From the NCBI RefSeq assembly GCF_002979755.1, contig NZ_PCPP01000001.1, positions 2,698,665-2,762,664 on the forward strand: DNA of 64,000 nt. Reading direction: 5' to 3'. Source of the stretch: Chryseobacterium culicis (GTDB lineage Bacteria > Bacteroidota > Bacteroidia > Flavobacteriales > Weeksellaceae). This document shows, in pieces, positions 10,374-18,470 of this stretch; position 1 is the first letter of the stretch, and the number at the start of each line of letters is the position of its first letter. Under the pieces are notes generated by a model. The model saw only the letters and a program-made list of their open reading frames with translations, was not told where the DNA came from and did no database searches. Position numbers and translations under genes: made by a program.

Positions 10374-11036
10374 TTATTGAGTTATAAAATGGAAAACTGC
10401 TACGATGATGAATCCTGCTGGGATAAGGATTGAATACCATGTCCCGAAAGCTTTGATCACCGGCGTGTATTTTGGATGTCTTGCTCCAATAGACTGGAAT
10501 GAAGACTGGAATCCGTGAGCTAAGTGTAATCCTAGTAGAACAAAAGAAATTACATATAGAGCCACTCTCCAAAGATCAGCAAACTTCTCATGAAGTTCAG
10601 GCCAGAAACGTTCTGCATCAGGAGTTAATCCTTCTACATACTTGTAATTAATTTCATGCAACCAGAAATCATATAAGTGAAGCGCTAAGAAAGCTAAGAT
10701 AACAGCTCCGGAAATAATCATATTTCTGGACATCCATGAAGAATTCACTGATGCGTTGTTTGCTGCATACTTTACCGGACGCGCTTTATTATTCTTGATT
10801 TCAAGCACAAATCCCATTACGAAATGGAAAATTACTGCAAAACCAAGAATAGGCTGCATTAAGAACTGCACAAAAGGATTATAGCCCATGAAGTCAGATG
10901 CTGTATTGAATGCATCTTTGTTCAGAACTGATAACAAATTGGTCGTCAAATGCAGTATAAGAAAAATCAGCAAAAATAGAGCTGATAATGCCATAGCATA
11001 TTTTCTACCTATCGTAGAACTCGTTAAACCTGCCAT
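10374..11036 (-). CDS. sdhC: Succinate dehydrogenase cytochrome b subunit
   Basis: Single membrane anchor of complex II with five hydrophobic segments in 220 residues, as in the diheme b558 type. Conserved histidines in transmembrane positions (LILHL, FHFVMGF, ALHLYDF, GLHLAHGF, VFHFITQ) are candidates for the axial ligands of two hemes. It is the first gene of sdhCAB. A TAnnTTTG box lies at 11060-11067 upstream on the minus strand. Quinone (menaquinone) reduction at the membrane is inferred from the family. Confidence 0.93.
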   Translation of the reverse strand: MAGLTSSTIGRKYAMALSALFLLIFLILHLTTNLLSVLNKDAFNTASDFMGYNPFVQFLMQPILGFAVIFHFVMGFVLEIKNNKARPVKYAANNASVNSSWMSRNMIISGAVILAFLALHLYDFWLHEINYKYVEGLTPDAERFWPELHEKFADLWRVALYVISFVLLGLHLAHGFQSSFQSIGARHPKYTPVIKAFGTWYSILIPAGFIIVAVFHFITQ

Positions 11037-11059
11037 ATAAGTTTAAATTTGAATTTCTA

Positions 11060-11067
11060 CAAAATTA
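11060..11067 (-). promoter_or_regulatory. -7 box of the sdhCAB promoter
   Basis: TAATTTTG on the minus strand fits the Bacteroidota -7 consensus TAnnTTTG and sits 24 bases before the sdhC start. I see no clear -33 element. Confidence 0.55.
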
Positions 11068-11181
11068 AGAAAGTTTAACAATATCGAAAAGTGAGAAATC
11101 TCACAATTAGGCAGTTTGTAATGTTTCTAAATAAGAATTCCACCCTTTATAAATACAGGAAAACGCCTAAATTAAGAACCA

Positions 11182-12960
11182 TCATTTCAGATCGTAAATC
11201 TTATCTCTGAAAACTACTTTTTGAACGGAGGATGACAAGGTTTTTACCTCAAAATGATCTACTCTCCTGGAGGCACAATAGGGATTTATTATATACTGTA
11301 AAACCTCTGCCATATTTTCCATATCCGAAATCCAGAAACATACTCTATCCCCATTTTTTACTGAAAAAATTTTGTTTTTATTAAAATGATGAATCAATAT
11401 CTCTTCTTTCCGATGTTCAAAAGCTGTGCTTCCCGTTCTTATTATCAAAAAAACGATGGCCGCCATTATCAGTCTCATAAGATTTTTAAAATTGAACTTT
11501 AAGATAACCGGCCTTAATACATAAACTACAGCAGACACCGAAAGTACTTCCAGGATATTCATTGGAATATTTTCAAAAAATAGAAGGTCAATCTCAGCAA
11601 AACTGTGGATTATTTTCAATAGAATCCGTATAATACAATCATAAATCCCATTGAGAAATTCAAAATCAATTCCAAAAGAAACCAGGGCAGTCATTATAAA
11701 AGAGAAAACAATAATGAGTTCAGAAAAAGGAACAACAACAAAATTGGCAATGATTGATATGAATGAAAACTGATGAAAATAATACAAGACCAAAGGAAGG
11801 GTTGCCAACTGTGCTGATAAAGATATTGTGATGGTATTAAACAGGAGTTTTTTAATATAGTTATCCTGTTTTGGAAAATGTTTCAACAGAGGCTGATTCA
11901 ACCAATAAATCCCCAAAACAGCCAAAAAGCTAAGCTGAAAACCCACATCAAAAAGTTGCTGGGTATCACCAATTAAAATAAAAAATGCAGATAAAGCCAG
12001 TGAATGAAGCAAATCCGGTTTCCGCTGAAGCAATACAAAAGCAAAATAAACACTGAGCATGATACAGGATCGCAACACTGAATTTCCAAATCCAATAAAA
12101 GCAGCAAACAGCCAGATAAAAACCAAGCTTGCAATTACAGTATATTTTCTGAATCGTAAGGGAGTAAAACGGATCAGCAAAAAATAAAATATCCCGAAGA
12201 TAACCACAATATGGGTTCCGGAAATAGCCAAAAAATGAACCAGCCCGGATTTATTGAAATCTTTTACAGTATCCGCATCAATCTCTGTACGGTCGGCAAG
12301 AATAATTCCTTTTAAAAATTCTTTGGTCTTTCCTGACATTTCAGTTGTATCAATTTTATGAAGAACCATAAGTCTATATTGCCGCATTTTATCCGCCATC
12401 GTTACCTCATTCCGTTCTGCAGATACAATTTCTTTTGAAATATAAATCTGGTAATCAATATGTTTCCGTTTCAGATATCTGGCATAATCAAACTGAAAAT
12501 CATATTGGGCCGTTTTTGCTTGTGTTACATACGCTTCAGCTTTATAATAGTGAATAAAATCCAGCTCTTTTCTGTCTTTTGGAACATAAAAAATGGAATT
12601 GAAACGTGTATTTCCCACCTGTGCTGCACCTTCGTATTTTCTATATTTTCCAGAAGAATTTAATTTCTGAGCGATCTTAAAAGTAACCGTTTCTTTTTTC
12701 CCTACCAGAACCTTATTATCCGGAGAATAAGCATTATAAAAATGAAGGATACTCCCAGCACCAAAGAACAAAAGCACAAGCCAGATAACTTTGGTTTTGT
12801 GCAGAAAGTAAGAATGAAAACAGATTAAAACAAGCAGAACTAAGCAGATTGCAGCAATCCCATAAACGAAAGATTCCGTCAACACTATTTTATCCTGAAA
12901 AAGAATCCCAAGAATAAAACATAGGGCCAGAATAAGAAGAGGCTGCTTGTGCAATTTCAA
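11182..12960 (-). CDS. ComEC/Rec2 family DNA-uptake membrane protein
   Basis: Predicted inner-membrane channel for single-stranded DNA during natural transformation. The 592-residue protein has an N-terminal pair of membrane helices, an OB-like DUF4131 region (about 85-185) and the polytopic Competence domain (about 215-480). Signature stretches include GLVHFLAISGTHIVVIFG and SVLRSCIMLSVYF. The C-terminal metallo-beta-lactamase domain of the B. subtilis protein is absent; only about 100 residues follow the last helix. Short ComEC forms are common in Bacteroidota. It ends 145 bases before the sdhC start and begins after a terminator, so it is probably its own unit. Confidence 0.88.
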   Translation of the reverse strand: MKLHKQPLLILALCFILGILFQDKIVLTESFVYGIAAICLVLLVLICFHSYFLHKTKVIWLVLLFFGAGSILHFYNAYSPDNKVLVGKKETVTFKIAQKLNSSGKYRKYEGAAQVGNTRFNSIFYVPKDRKELDFIHYYKAEAYVTQAKTAQYDFQFDYARYLKRKHIDYQIYISKEIVSAERNEVTMADKMRQYRLMVLHKIDTTEMSGKTKEFLKGIILADRTEIDADTVKDFNKSGLVHFLAISGTHIVVIFGIFYFLLIRFTPLRFRKYTVIASLVFIWLFAAFIGFGNSVLRSCIMLSVYFAFVLLQRKPDLLHSLALSAFFILIGDTQQLFDVGFQLSFLAVLGIYWLNQPLLKHFPKQDNYIKKLLFNTITISLSAQLATLPLVLYYFHQFSFISIIANFVVVPFSELIIVFSFIMTALVSFGIDFEFLNGIYDCIIRILLKIIHSFAEIDLLFFENIPMNILEVLSVSAVVYVLRPVILKFNFKNLMRLIMAAIVFLIIRTGSTAFEHRKEEILIHHFNKNKIFSVKNGDRVCFWISDMENMAEVLQYIINPYCASRRVDHFEVKTLSSSVQKVVFRDKIYDLK

Positions 12961-13024
12961 TTAATTATCAGGGTAAAGTAGATAATTAATCCATGGGATA
13001 TGATCTCTAAACTGACTAAAAAAA

Positions 13025-13056
13025 GCCCCGTTATGCATCAAAAACATCAACGGGGC
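13025..13056 (-). terminator. Intrinsic terminator after GH99-like gene
   Basis: GC-rich stem GCCCCGTT / AACGGGGC with an A run on the left (U tract on the minus strand), 40 bases past the hydrolase stop codon. Confidence 0.8.
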
Positions 13057-13095
13057 ACTTAATTTTTTATGGTAAAATTCAGAATTGAAAGTATA

Positions 13096-14187
13096 CTATT
13101 TCTTTTTCAGAAATTTATCCGTCAAACGCTTAGTTTCTTTGATATAAAACAACGGATCTTTCCCATAATCTTCATATTTAAAATCTCCCGATTTTTTAGG
13201 AATAGCAGGTTCTATCTGGGTTCCTTCATGCCATTCATTGAATGAGGTGATCCCGATGAAATCAGGGTTTACTTTTATGGCAGCATCAAACATCTTTTCA
13301 TAATACTTTCCATTGTTTCGGCTTTTGAAATTCGCTTCGTTCCATGGGCGGATTCTTGTATCTGAATATCCAGGGCCTACACAAGGAATAAAAATCAGAT
13401 GATGATCTTTAGCATATTGGGCCATAAAATTCCAATTAGCGGTTGTGCTTCCATATACAAAACCTTCGCTGGCAAAATAGGTATAGAAACCGTCAAAACC
13501 TGACGATTCAAAAAATTTCGCATCATCTTTTTCAACCCAAAGTCCGATATAAAGAGCATCTAATTCTGTATTTCGGATTGTTTTTTCGCCATTTTCAGAC
13601 AGCATTTTTGCCCATTCTTCTTTAGGTATTTTATAACTATCATATACATACAACAGAGGTTTTCCCTCTTTTTTATAGAAAGCATGGTGATTGGAATATG
13701 TTTTTATAAGGTAAGAAAGCTGCTCCTTTAATTCTGATGTATTTTTATAAAACGGTTCAATGTGAAATGCAATTTTCAAATCAAAACGATCTGCAATATC
13801 CAAATAATTGATAAGGCTTTTATCCGTGTATGAATCTTTTCCCAGCCAGCTTACCACCACGACTCCTACTCCGGACTCTTTGATCATTTTCATATGTTTT
13901 TCAATGATCTTCGTGTCGTTGGAACTATAATTTCCAAGTGCCGGATAAAAATTAGCCCCGATATCATCTCCTCCCTGGTGATGCCCCATATTGTTCCATT
14001 TCGGATTGCTCCAGTGAGGAAGAATTTCATGATTCCAGTGTTGATAACTTCCGTCTGTTGATGGATTTCCATACCAGCCGTAATAAAATATCTGAGCTTT
14101 ATCTCTTATGTTGTTCTGCTGGGCAAAACTATGGGAGAAAAATAAGGTGAATGTCAGTAATAACAGGAAACGGGTACAATAATTCAT
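13096..14187 (-). CDS. Secreted glycoside hydrolase family 99-like (endo-alpha-mannosidase-like) protein
   Basis: A 363-residue protein with a signal peptide ending in HSFAQ. Early residues read FYYGWYGNPSTDG and HWNHEILPHW. The late motif GITSFNEWHEGTQIEPA carries the conserved acidic residues of GH99/GH71-like TIM barrels, whose known members cleave alpha-mannosides. The length is right for a single catalytic domain. It starts 42 bases after lpxB, so the two may share a transcript, although lipid A synthesis gives no obvious substrate. The exact glycan target is unknown. Confidence 0.85.
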   Translation of the reverse strand: MNYCTRFLLLLTFTLFFSHSFAQQNNIRDKAQIFYYGWYGNPSTDGSYQHWNHEILPHWSNPKWNNMGHHQGGDDIGANFYPALGNYSSNDTKIIEKHMKMIKESGVGVVVVSWLGKDSYTDKSLINYLDIADRFDLKIAFHIEPFYKNTSELKEQLSYLIKTYSNHHAFYKKEGKPLLYVYDSYKIPKEEWAKMLSENGEKTIRNTELDALYIGLWVEKDDAKFFESSGFDGFYTYFASEGFVYGSTTANWNFMAQYAKDHHLIFIPCVGPGYSDTRIRPWNEANFKSRNNGKYYEKMFDAAIKVNPDFIGITSFNEWHEGTQIEPAIPKKSGDFKYEDYGKDPLFYIKETKRLTDKFLKKK

Positions 14188-14229
14188 AGGTAAAAGGTAG
14201 ATTAATTTTTCAAAAGATTTGGGATGAGG

Positions 14230-15333
14230 CTATACGTTTAATATTACCTCAGCGGCATGGTCGCTGGCTCCTTTTCCGCCAAGTTTTTCTCTCAGAAGAT
14301 TATAGTCATTCAGAACCTGTTCTCTTTTTTCTCCTGTTAAAATCTTGTTGAGTTCTTCTACCAGGTTTTTAGTATTCAGATCATTTTGAATCAATTCTTT
14401 TACCACTTCTCTATCCATAATCAGATTAACCAGAGAAATATAATTGATGTTTTTCACTAATCTTTTAGCAATAGCGTAGGAAATTTTACTTCCGCGATAA
14501 CAGACTACTTCAGGGATATTCAATAATGCAGTTTCCAGAGTAGCCGTTCCTGACGTAACAAGAGCTGCTTTTGAGCATCTCAGCAGGTCATAAGTTTTAT
14601 TGGAAACAAAATGAACATTATCATCCACATATTTCTCGTAAAATTCTTTTGGAAGACTGGGTGCTCCAGCAATTACAAACTGGTAATTTTTAAAGTGCGG
14701 TCTTACAGAAAGCATTATTTCAAGCATTTTTTCTACCTCCTGTTCTCTGGAACCCGGTAATAATGCAATGATTTCTTTTTCGTTCAGTCCATGCTCAGAT
14801 TTGAATTTTTCAATACTGATTTCCTGTAAATCTGAAATAGCATCCAGCAAAGGATGGCCTACAAAATGGGAATGAACTCCATGTTTTCTGTAAAAATCTT
14901 CTTCGAAAGGAAGAATCACCATCATTTCATCCACATATTTTTTGATAATTTCTACGCGGCCTTCTTTCCAAGCCCAAAGCTGTGGTGAAATATAATACAC
15001 CACCTTAATTCCAAGTTCTTTGGCAAATCTGGCAATTCTCAGATTGAAACCCGGATAATCTACCAAAATCAAAACGTCAGGTCTGTTCTTTTGAATATCC
15101 TCTTTACAGAATTTAATATTATTCAGAATGGTACGAAGGTTCATCACCACTTCCAGGAATCCCATAAAGGCAAGGTCACGGTAATGTTTCACCAATATTC
15201 CGCCCTGAGCTTTCATGAGGTCGCCACCCCAAAATCTGAATTCTGCATTGGAATCCTTTTGTTTTAAGGCTTTCATCAGATTACTTCCATGTAAGTCACC
15301 AGAAGCTTCTCCTGCAATAATATAATACTTCAT
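14230..15333 (-). CDS. lpxB: Lipid-A-disaccharide synthase
   Basis: GT19 enzyme that joins UDP-diacylglucosamine and lipid X into the tetra-acyl disaccharide of lipid A, at the cytoplasmic face of the inner membrane. I start at 15333 (MKYYIIAGEASGDLHG), because the family begins just there; an ATG at 15357 would add eight poorly matching residues. Motifs include GEASGD, YYISPQLWAWKEGR, VGHPLLD and LLPGSREQE. The 367-residue length is normal. It is divergent from the DUF2480 gene, with overlapping promoter boxes between them. Confidence 0.95.
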   Translation of the reverse strand: MKYYIIAGEASGDLHGSNLMKALKQKDSNAEFRFWGGDLMKAQGGILVKHYRDLAFMGFLEVVMNLRTILNNIKFCKEDIQKNRPDVLILVDYPGFNLRIARFAKELGIKVVYYISPQLWAWKEGRVEIIKKYVDEMMVILPFEEDFYRKHGVHSHFVGHPLLDAISDLQEISIEKFKSEHGLNEKEIIALLPGSREQEVEKMLEIMLSVRPHFKNYQFVIAGAPSLPKEFYEKYVDDNVHFVSNKTYDLLRCSKAALVTSGTATLETALLNIPEVVCYRGSKISYAIAKRLVKNINYISLVNLIMDREVVKELIQNDLNTKNLVEELNKILTGEKREQVLNDYNLLREKLGGKGASDHAAEVILNV

Positions 15334-15383
15334 TTCTATAGTAAGGATAGAGAACAAATTAAGATTGATATGATCTTAATTCG

Positions 15384-15401
15384 TAAATTTGTTCAAAGAT
15401 A
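15384..15401. promoter_or_regulatory. Overlapping divergent -7 boxes for lpxB and the DUF2480 gene
   Basis: TAAATTTG (15384-15391, plus strand) and TATCTTTG (minus strand, 15394-15401) both match TAnnTTTG and point away from each other past one another. The plus box lies 21 bases before the 15412 start and the minus box 61 bases before the lpxB start. Transcription from one should interfere with the other. Confidence 0.6.
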
Positions 15402-15411
15402 ATGATAAAAA

Positions 15412-15921
15412 ATGTCAGAAGAATTTGAAATCCGGAATAAAGTTGCAGAAAGCGGCCTTATCAATTTTGACCTTACCACTTTACTTCCAAAAGGGGAAAG
15501 AAAAGGTATTGACCTTAAAGATTTCCTTTTTCAGGAAATGATCCTTAAAGAAAAAGATTTCCGTGAAAAGGTTGATGCCATCGATACGGAACAATATAGA
15601 GACGCCTATATATACATTTACAATTCTGTAGATACTATTATTCCGCTTTGGGCGTATTTTGTTTTAACAGCCAAGCTTACAGAAGTAGCAAAGAAAATCG
15701 TTTTTGGAAACCGCGAAGATCTGGAAGTTATTTTAATGCACAATGCCATCCAGACTCATGATTTTGAGGAAATGAGAGGAAAAAGAGTACTTGTAAAAGG
15801 TTGTTCCGATAAAGAAATCCCTGAAAACGCCTATATTGAATTGGTAGAACAATTAAAACCCATTGTAAAATCTCTGATGTTCGGAGAAGCTTGTTCGAAT
15901 GTTCCTATCATAAAGAACTAA
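15412..15921 (+). CDS. DUF2480 family protein
   Basis: A 169-residue soluble protein without signal peptide or membrane segment. It contains the family-typical start (ESGLINFDLTTL), the LKDFLFQEMILKEKDFRE stretch and an ending with GEACSNVPI. Two cysteines near the end (KGCSDKE and GEACSN) might bind a metal, but that is only a guess. DUF2480 is common in Bacteroidota and has no known function. The next gene starts one base after the stop codon, so translation is likely coupled. Confidence 0.85.
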   Translation: MSEEFEIRNKVAESGLINFDLTTLLPKGERKGIDLKDFLFQEMILKEKDFREKVDAIDTEQYRDAYIYIYNSVDTIIPLWAYFVLTAKLTEVAKKIVFGNREDLEVILMHNAIQTHDFEEMRGKRVLVKGCSDKEIPENAYIELVEQLKPIVKSLMFGEACSNVPIIKN

Positions 15922-15922
15922 T

Positions 15923-17182
15923 ATGAACAAATATTTATCAGCAGTATTTTTGTTTATTATTTTTCTTGGAATCTATTATTTCGGAAGTTTTTCAAAAATT
16001 CCTTTTGCCGATTGTGTTGGGTTTGTGTTCAGTGCAGAAAAGGGTATATGGGAAACAACGGCTACGGCAACAAGCCACTTTCTCTATATCAACACCGTTA
16101 TTTTTATCAAAAACCTGGCAGGCATTAATGCTATTGAAGCAAGCAGGTTTTTGGTTGTTTCTTCAGGTGCCGCTACGGTTTCTGTTATTTATCTCACGGT
16201 AAAAAGCATTTCAAAAACAGAATGGGCATCTCTTACAGCTGCTTTTGTTTTTGGTTTTAGCTTTACCTTCTGGAGAAATGCGGAGATCGTAGAAGTATAT
16301 ACTTATAATTCTCTTTGGGTAAGTCTTTTCTTTTTTTCAATGATCAGAAGCTTTACTGAAAAGAAAAGAATCTATATCCTGTTGAGCAGCCTCTTTTTAG
16401 GAATCAGTTTATGGGTGCATATTCAGAATATTCTTCTGATCCCTGCTTTGGTTGTCTTCTTATTTTACTTCAGAAATGAAAAAAAATACGCAGTGGTTTC
16501 GCTATTGATTTTTGCTGCATTATTCAGCTCTCTATTCGTTCTGAATATTTCCCAGGGACTTCCTTTCAAATCGCCTTATAGTTCTGATCAGGGAACCTGG
16601 GTAGAAGATTCGTTGAAAAAAGACACCTTTCAATATGTAAAAGATTTTTTTCAATCTTTGGGATACCTTTTATATAATTTCAACCTCTTTATCTATTTTG
16701 GAATCGCAGGAATTTTCTTATTGTATAAGACGAATAGAAAAATGTTTTTTGTTTTTACAGTAGGAGCAGTATGTGTATATGGGTTTTCAACCTTTTATGC
16801 TGTATCAGATAATTACGTATTTTTCCTACCATTCAATATAATTTTTGCCTTATCCATCGGGTACGGTCTTTCTTCAACAAAGTATACCAGTCTCCGAAAA
16901 TTTTCATGGGTATGCCTGTTGATTCCTGTGGGATATCTTCTAGTCTATAAAGTCATATTATTAACAGAAAAAGGAAAAGAATTTCACACGTTTAAGGAGT
17001 ATAAAGGAGGGCTTAATTATTATGCACTTCCATGGATGAATAACAATGTCGGCATTTTGGAGTTTACCATTGATAAGAAGCAGGCACCTGAACCTATTGA
17101 ATGGATGACCATCAGTGCGATAGAATATATAAAGCTGTTAAAGAGCAAAGGTTACACAGAAGAAGAGATCAGAAAACTTTAA
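15923..17182 (+). CDS. Polytopic membrane protein, DUF2723/GT-C glycosyltransferase-like
   Basis: A 419-residue protein with about ten hydrophobic segments. The first loop contains the DxxGFVFSAEKGIWETTATATSH region and a FWRNAEIVEVY motif. These resemble the DUF2723 family of Bacteroidota, thought to be GT-C (protein O-mannosyltransferase-like) enzymes. It is far shorter than full-length DUF2723 proteins, which have long C-terminal domains, so it may be a distinct branch. The C-terminal 75 residues are soluble. It is coupled to the DUF2480 gene. Enzymatic activity is unproven. Confidence 0.65.
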   Translation: MNKYLSAVFLFIIFLGIYYFGSFSKIPFADCVGFVFSAEKGIWETTATATSHFLYINTVIFIKNLAGINAIEASRFLVVSSGAATVSVIYLTVKSISKTEWASLTAAFVFGFSFTFWRNAEIVEVYTYNSLWVSLFFFSMIRSFTEKKRIYILLSSLFLGISLWVHIQNILLIPALVVFLFYFRNEKKYAVVSLLIFAALFSSLFVLNISQGLPFKSPYSSDQGTWVEDSLKKDTFQYVKDFFQSLGYLLYNFNLFIYFGIAGIFLLYKTNRKMFFVFTVGAVCVYGFSTFYAVSDNYVFFLPFNIIFALSIGYGLSSTKYTSLRKFSWVCLLIPVGYLLVYKVILLTEKGKEFHTFKEYKGGLNYYALPWMNNNVGILEFTIDKKQAPEPIEWMTISAIEYIKLLKSKGYTEEEIRKL

Positions 17183-17226
17183 CAATAATTATGAAAGGCG
17201 GTCATTTTATGAGGCATATTTTTTGA

Positions 17227-17234
17227 TAACTTTG
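17227..17234 (+). promoter_or_regulatory. -7 box of the DUF937 gene promoter
   Basis: TAACTTTG matches TAnnTTTG and lies 29 bases before the ATG at 17264, in an otherwise gene-free gap after the 17182 stop. Confidence 0.55.
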
Positions 17235-17263
17235 GTTTACTTAATACTAAACAAACACAAAAA

Positions 17264-17920
17264 ATGAGTTTAATTGACCTACTTACAGGGAACACAGGCA
17301 ACCAGGTTGCAGAACAGGCTGAAAACAAATTCGGAATCAGCAAAAACCAGGTAATTGCCTTATTAGCAGTAGCTACTCCCCTTATCATTTCTTATCTTAG
17401 AAATAAATCTCAGGATGCTAAAGAAGCAGAAGCTTTAAATAGTGCTTTAGATAAAGACCATAACGGAAGTATTTTAGATGATGCCTCACAAATTGAAGCA
17501 AGACAGGCTGAAGGAGGATCTATTCTTGATCATATTTTCGGCGGACAAAAAAGTACTGTTGAAAACCAGCTGTCACAAAACACAGGAATTTCAATAGACA
17601 AAATAGGTCCTATTCTTGCGATGCTTGCCCCTGTTGTAATGGGTTATATCGGCCAGCAAAAGCAACAAAATAATGTAGGTGCCGGCGGTTTGGGTGATCT
17701 TTTAGGAGGAATTCTTGGAAATGCTTCTAATCAGGCTCAGGCTCAGCAGTCTAATCCTTTAAATGACATTCTTGGAAGTGTTTTAGGAGGTGGCGGACAA
17801 GCTCAATCATCAGGAAATCCTCTGAACGATATACTGGGAAGTGTATTGGGTGGTGGAAACCAACAACAAGGCGGTGGTGGCTTAGGCAGCATCCTTGGTA
17901 ATATTCTTGGAGGTAAATAA
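17264..17920 (+). CDS. DUF937 domain-containing protein with glycine-rich repeat tail
   Basis: A 218-residue protein of the DUF937 (YidB-like) family. It has two related helical units (about 1-75 and 80-135), each starting near a GNTGNQV / ENQLSQNTGIS motif and continuing with an IGPILAMLAPVVMGYI-type hydrophobic helix. The C-terminal third holds near-identical repeats of NPLNDILGSVLGGGG separated by Q/S/G linkers. No signal peptide is visible. The function is unknown. The repeat tail could vary in copy number between strains. A bidirectional terminator follows. Confidence 0.85.
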   Translation: MSLIDLLTGNTGNQVAEQAENKFGISKNQVIALLAVATPLIISYLRNKSQDAKEAEALNSALDKDHNGSILDDASQIEARQAEGGSILDHIFGGQKSTVENQLSQNTGISIDKIGPILAMLAPVVMGYIGQQKQQNNVGAGGLGDLLGGILGNASNQAQAQQSNPLNDILGSVLGGGGQAQSSGNPLNDILGSVLGGGNQQQGGGGLGSILGNILGGK

Positions 17921-17939
17921 TTAATTTAATTTTCATAAA

Positions 17940-17970
17940 AAAAGACCGGAGATATGATCTTCGGTCTTTT
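17940..17970. terminator. Bidirectional terminator between DUF937 and Thx genes
   Basis: Stem AAAAGACCG / TCGGTCTTTT with A and T flanks suits both converging genes. Confidence 0.85.
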
Positions 17971-17979
17971 TTATTTTGA

Positions 17980-18099
17980 TTACTTCTTAGGTTTTTCTTC
18001 AGAAGCTACAAAAGATTTTGAAGCCTTTTTAGGTCTTCTTTTACCATAACTTCCGGAATTAATTTTTCCTCTTCTTGATTTTTTGTCTCCTTTTCCCAT
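17980..18099 (-). CDS. Small ribosomal protein Thx (bTHX), 39 residues
   Basis: ATG at 18099 and TAA at 17980-17982 give a 39-residue, very basic protein beginning MGKGDKKSRRGKINSGSYGK, followed by RRPKKASKSF. The MGKGDKKSRRGKI...GSYG..RP pattern is the signature of the THX family, which binds 16S rRNA at the top of the 30S head. It is too short for many ORF callers. It stands alone on the minus strand and converges on the DUF937 gene. Confidence 0.93.
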   Translation of the reverse strand: MGKGDKKSRRGKINSGSYGKRRPKKASKSFVASEEKPKK

Positions 18100-18185
18100 A
18101 GTATTATGTATTTGTTGTACTACGAATTTATAAAACCCAACGCTAAAATCCAATTAATAAAGCTGTTAAAGTTTTATAAATAGCC

Positions 18186-18470
18186 GGGAGCTGGGAGAGG
18201 GAGGCTGGAAGTTACACCAGGTTGCTATTTTCAATTTCTCTGTTATCAGATCAAAATCTATACTATATGATTGCTGTTAAAGACTGTTTTAGATATTTCA
18301 TACCTTCATGACTTCCATCCTCCAGCCTTTTAAACCTTTATCATTTTCCTTAAAAAAAATCTACACTCCAATGTTTGCTAATAAAAACCGTTTTAAATAT
18401 TTCAGACCTTTATGACTTCCATCATCCAGCTTCCAGCTCCCAGCCTTCTAAACCTTTATCGTTTTCCATT
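18186..18470. repeat. Imperfect ~80-bp direct repeat plus inverted GGGAGCTGG/CCAGCTCCC arms
   Basis: Two related blocks, about 18272-18350 and 18376-18467, share TGACTTCCATC, CCAGC and AAACCTTTATC-TTTTCC segments. The second carries an additional CAGCTTCCAGCTCCC insert and supplies the last codons of the MATE gene. GGGAGCTGG at 18187-18195 is the reverse complement of 18433-18441. The arrangement looks like duplication of the MATE 3' flank plus a dispersed palindromic repeat. No gene is seen in 18100-18447. Confidence 0.7.
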
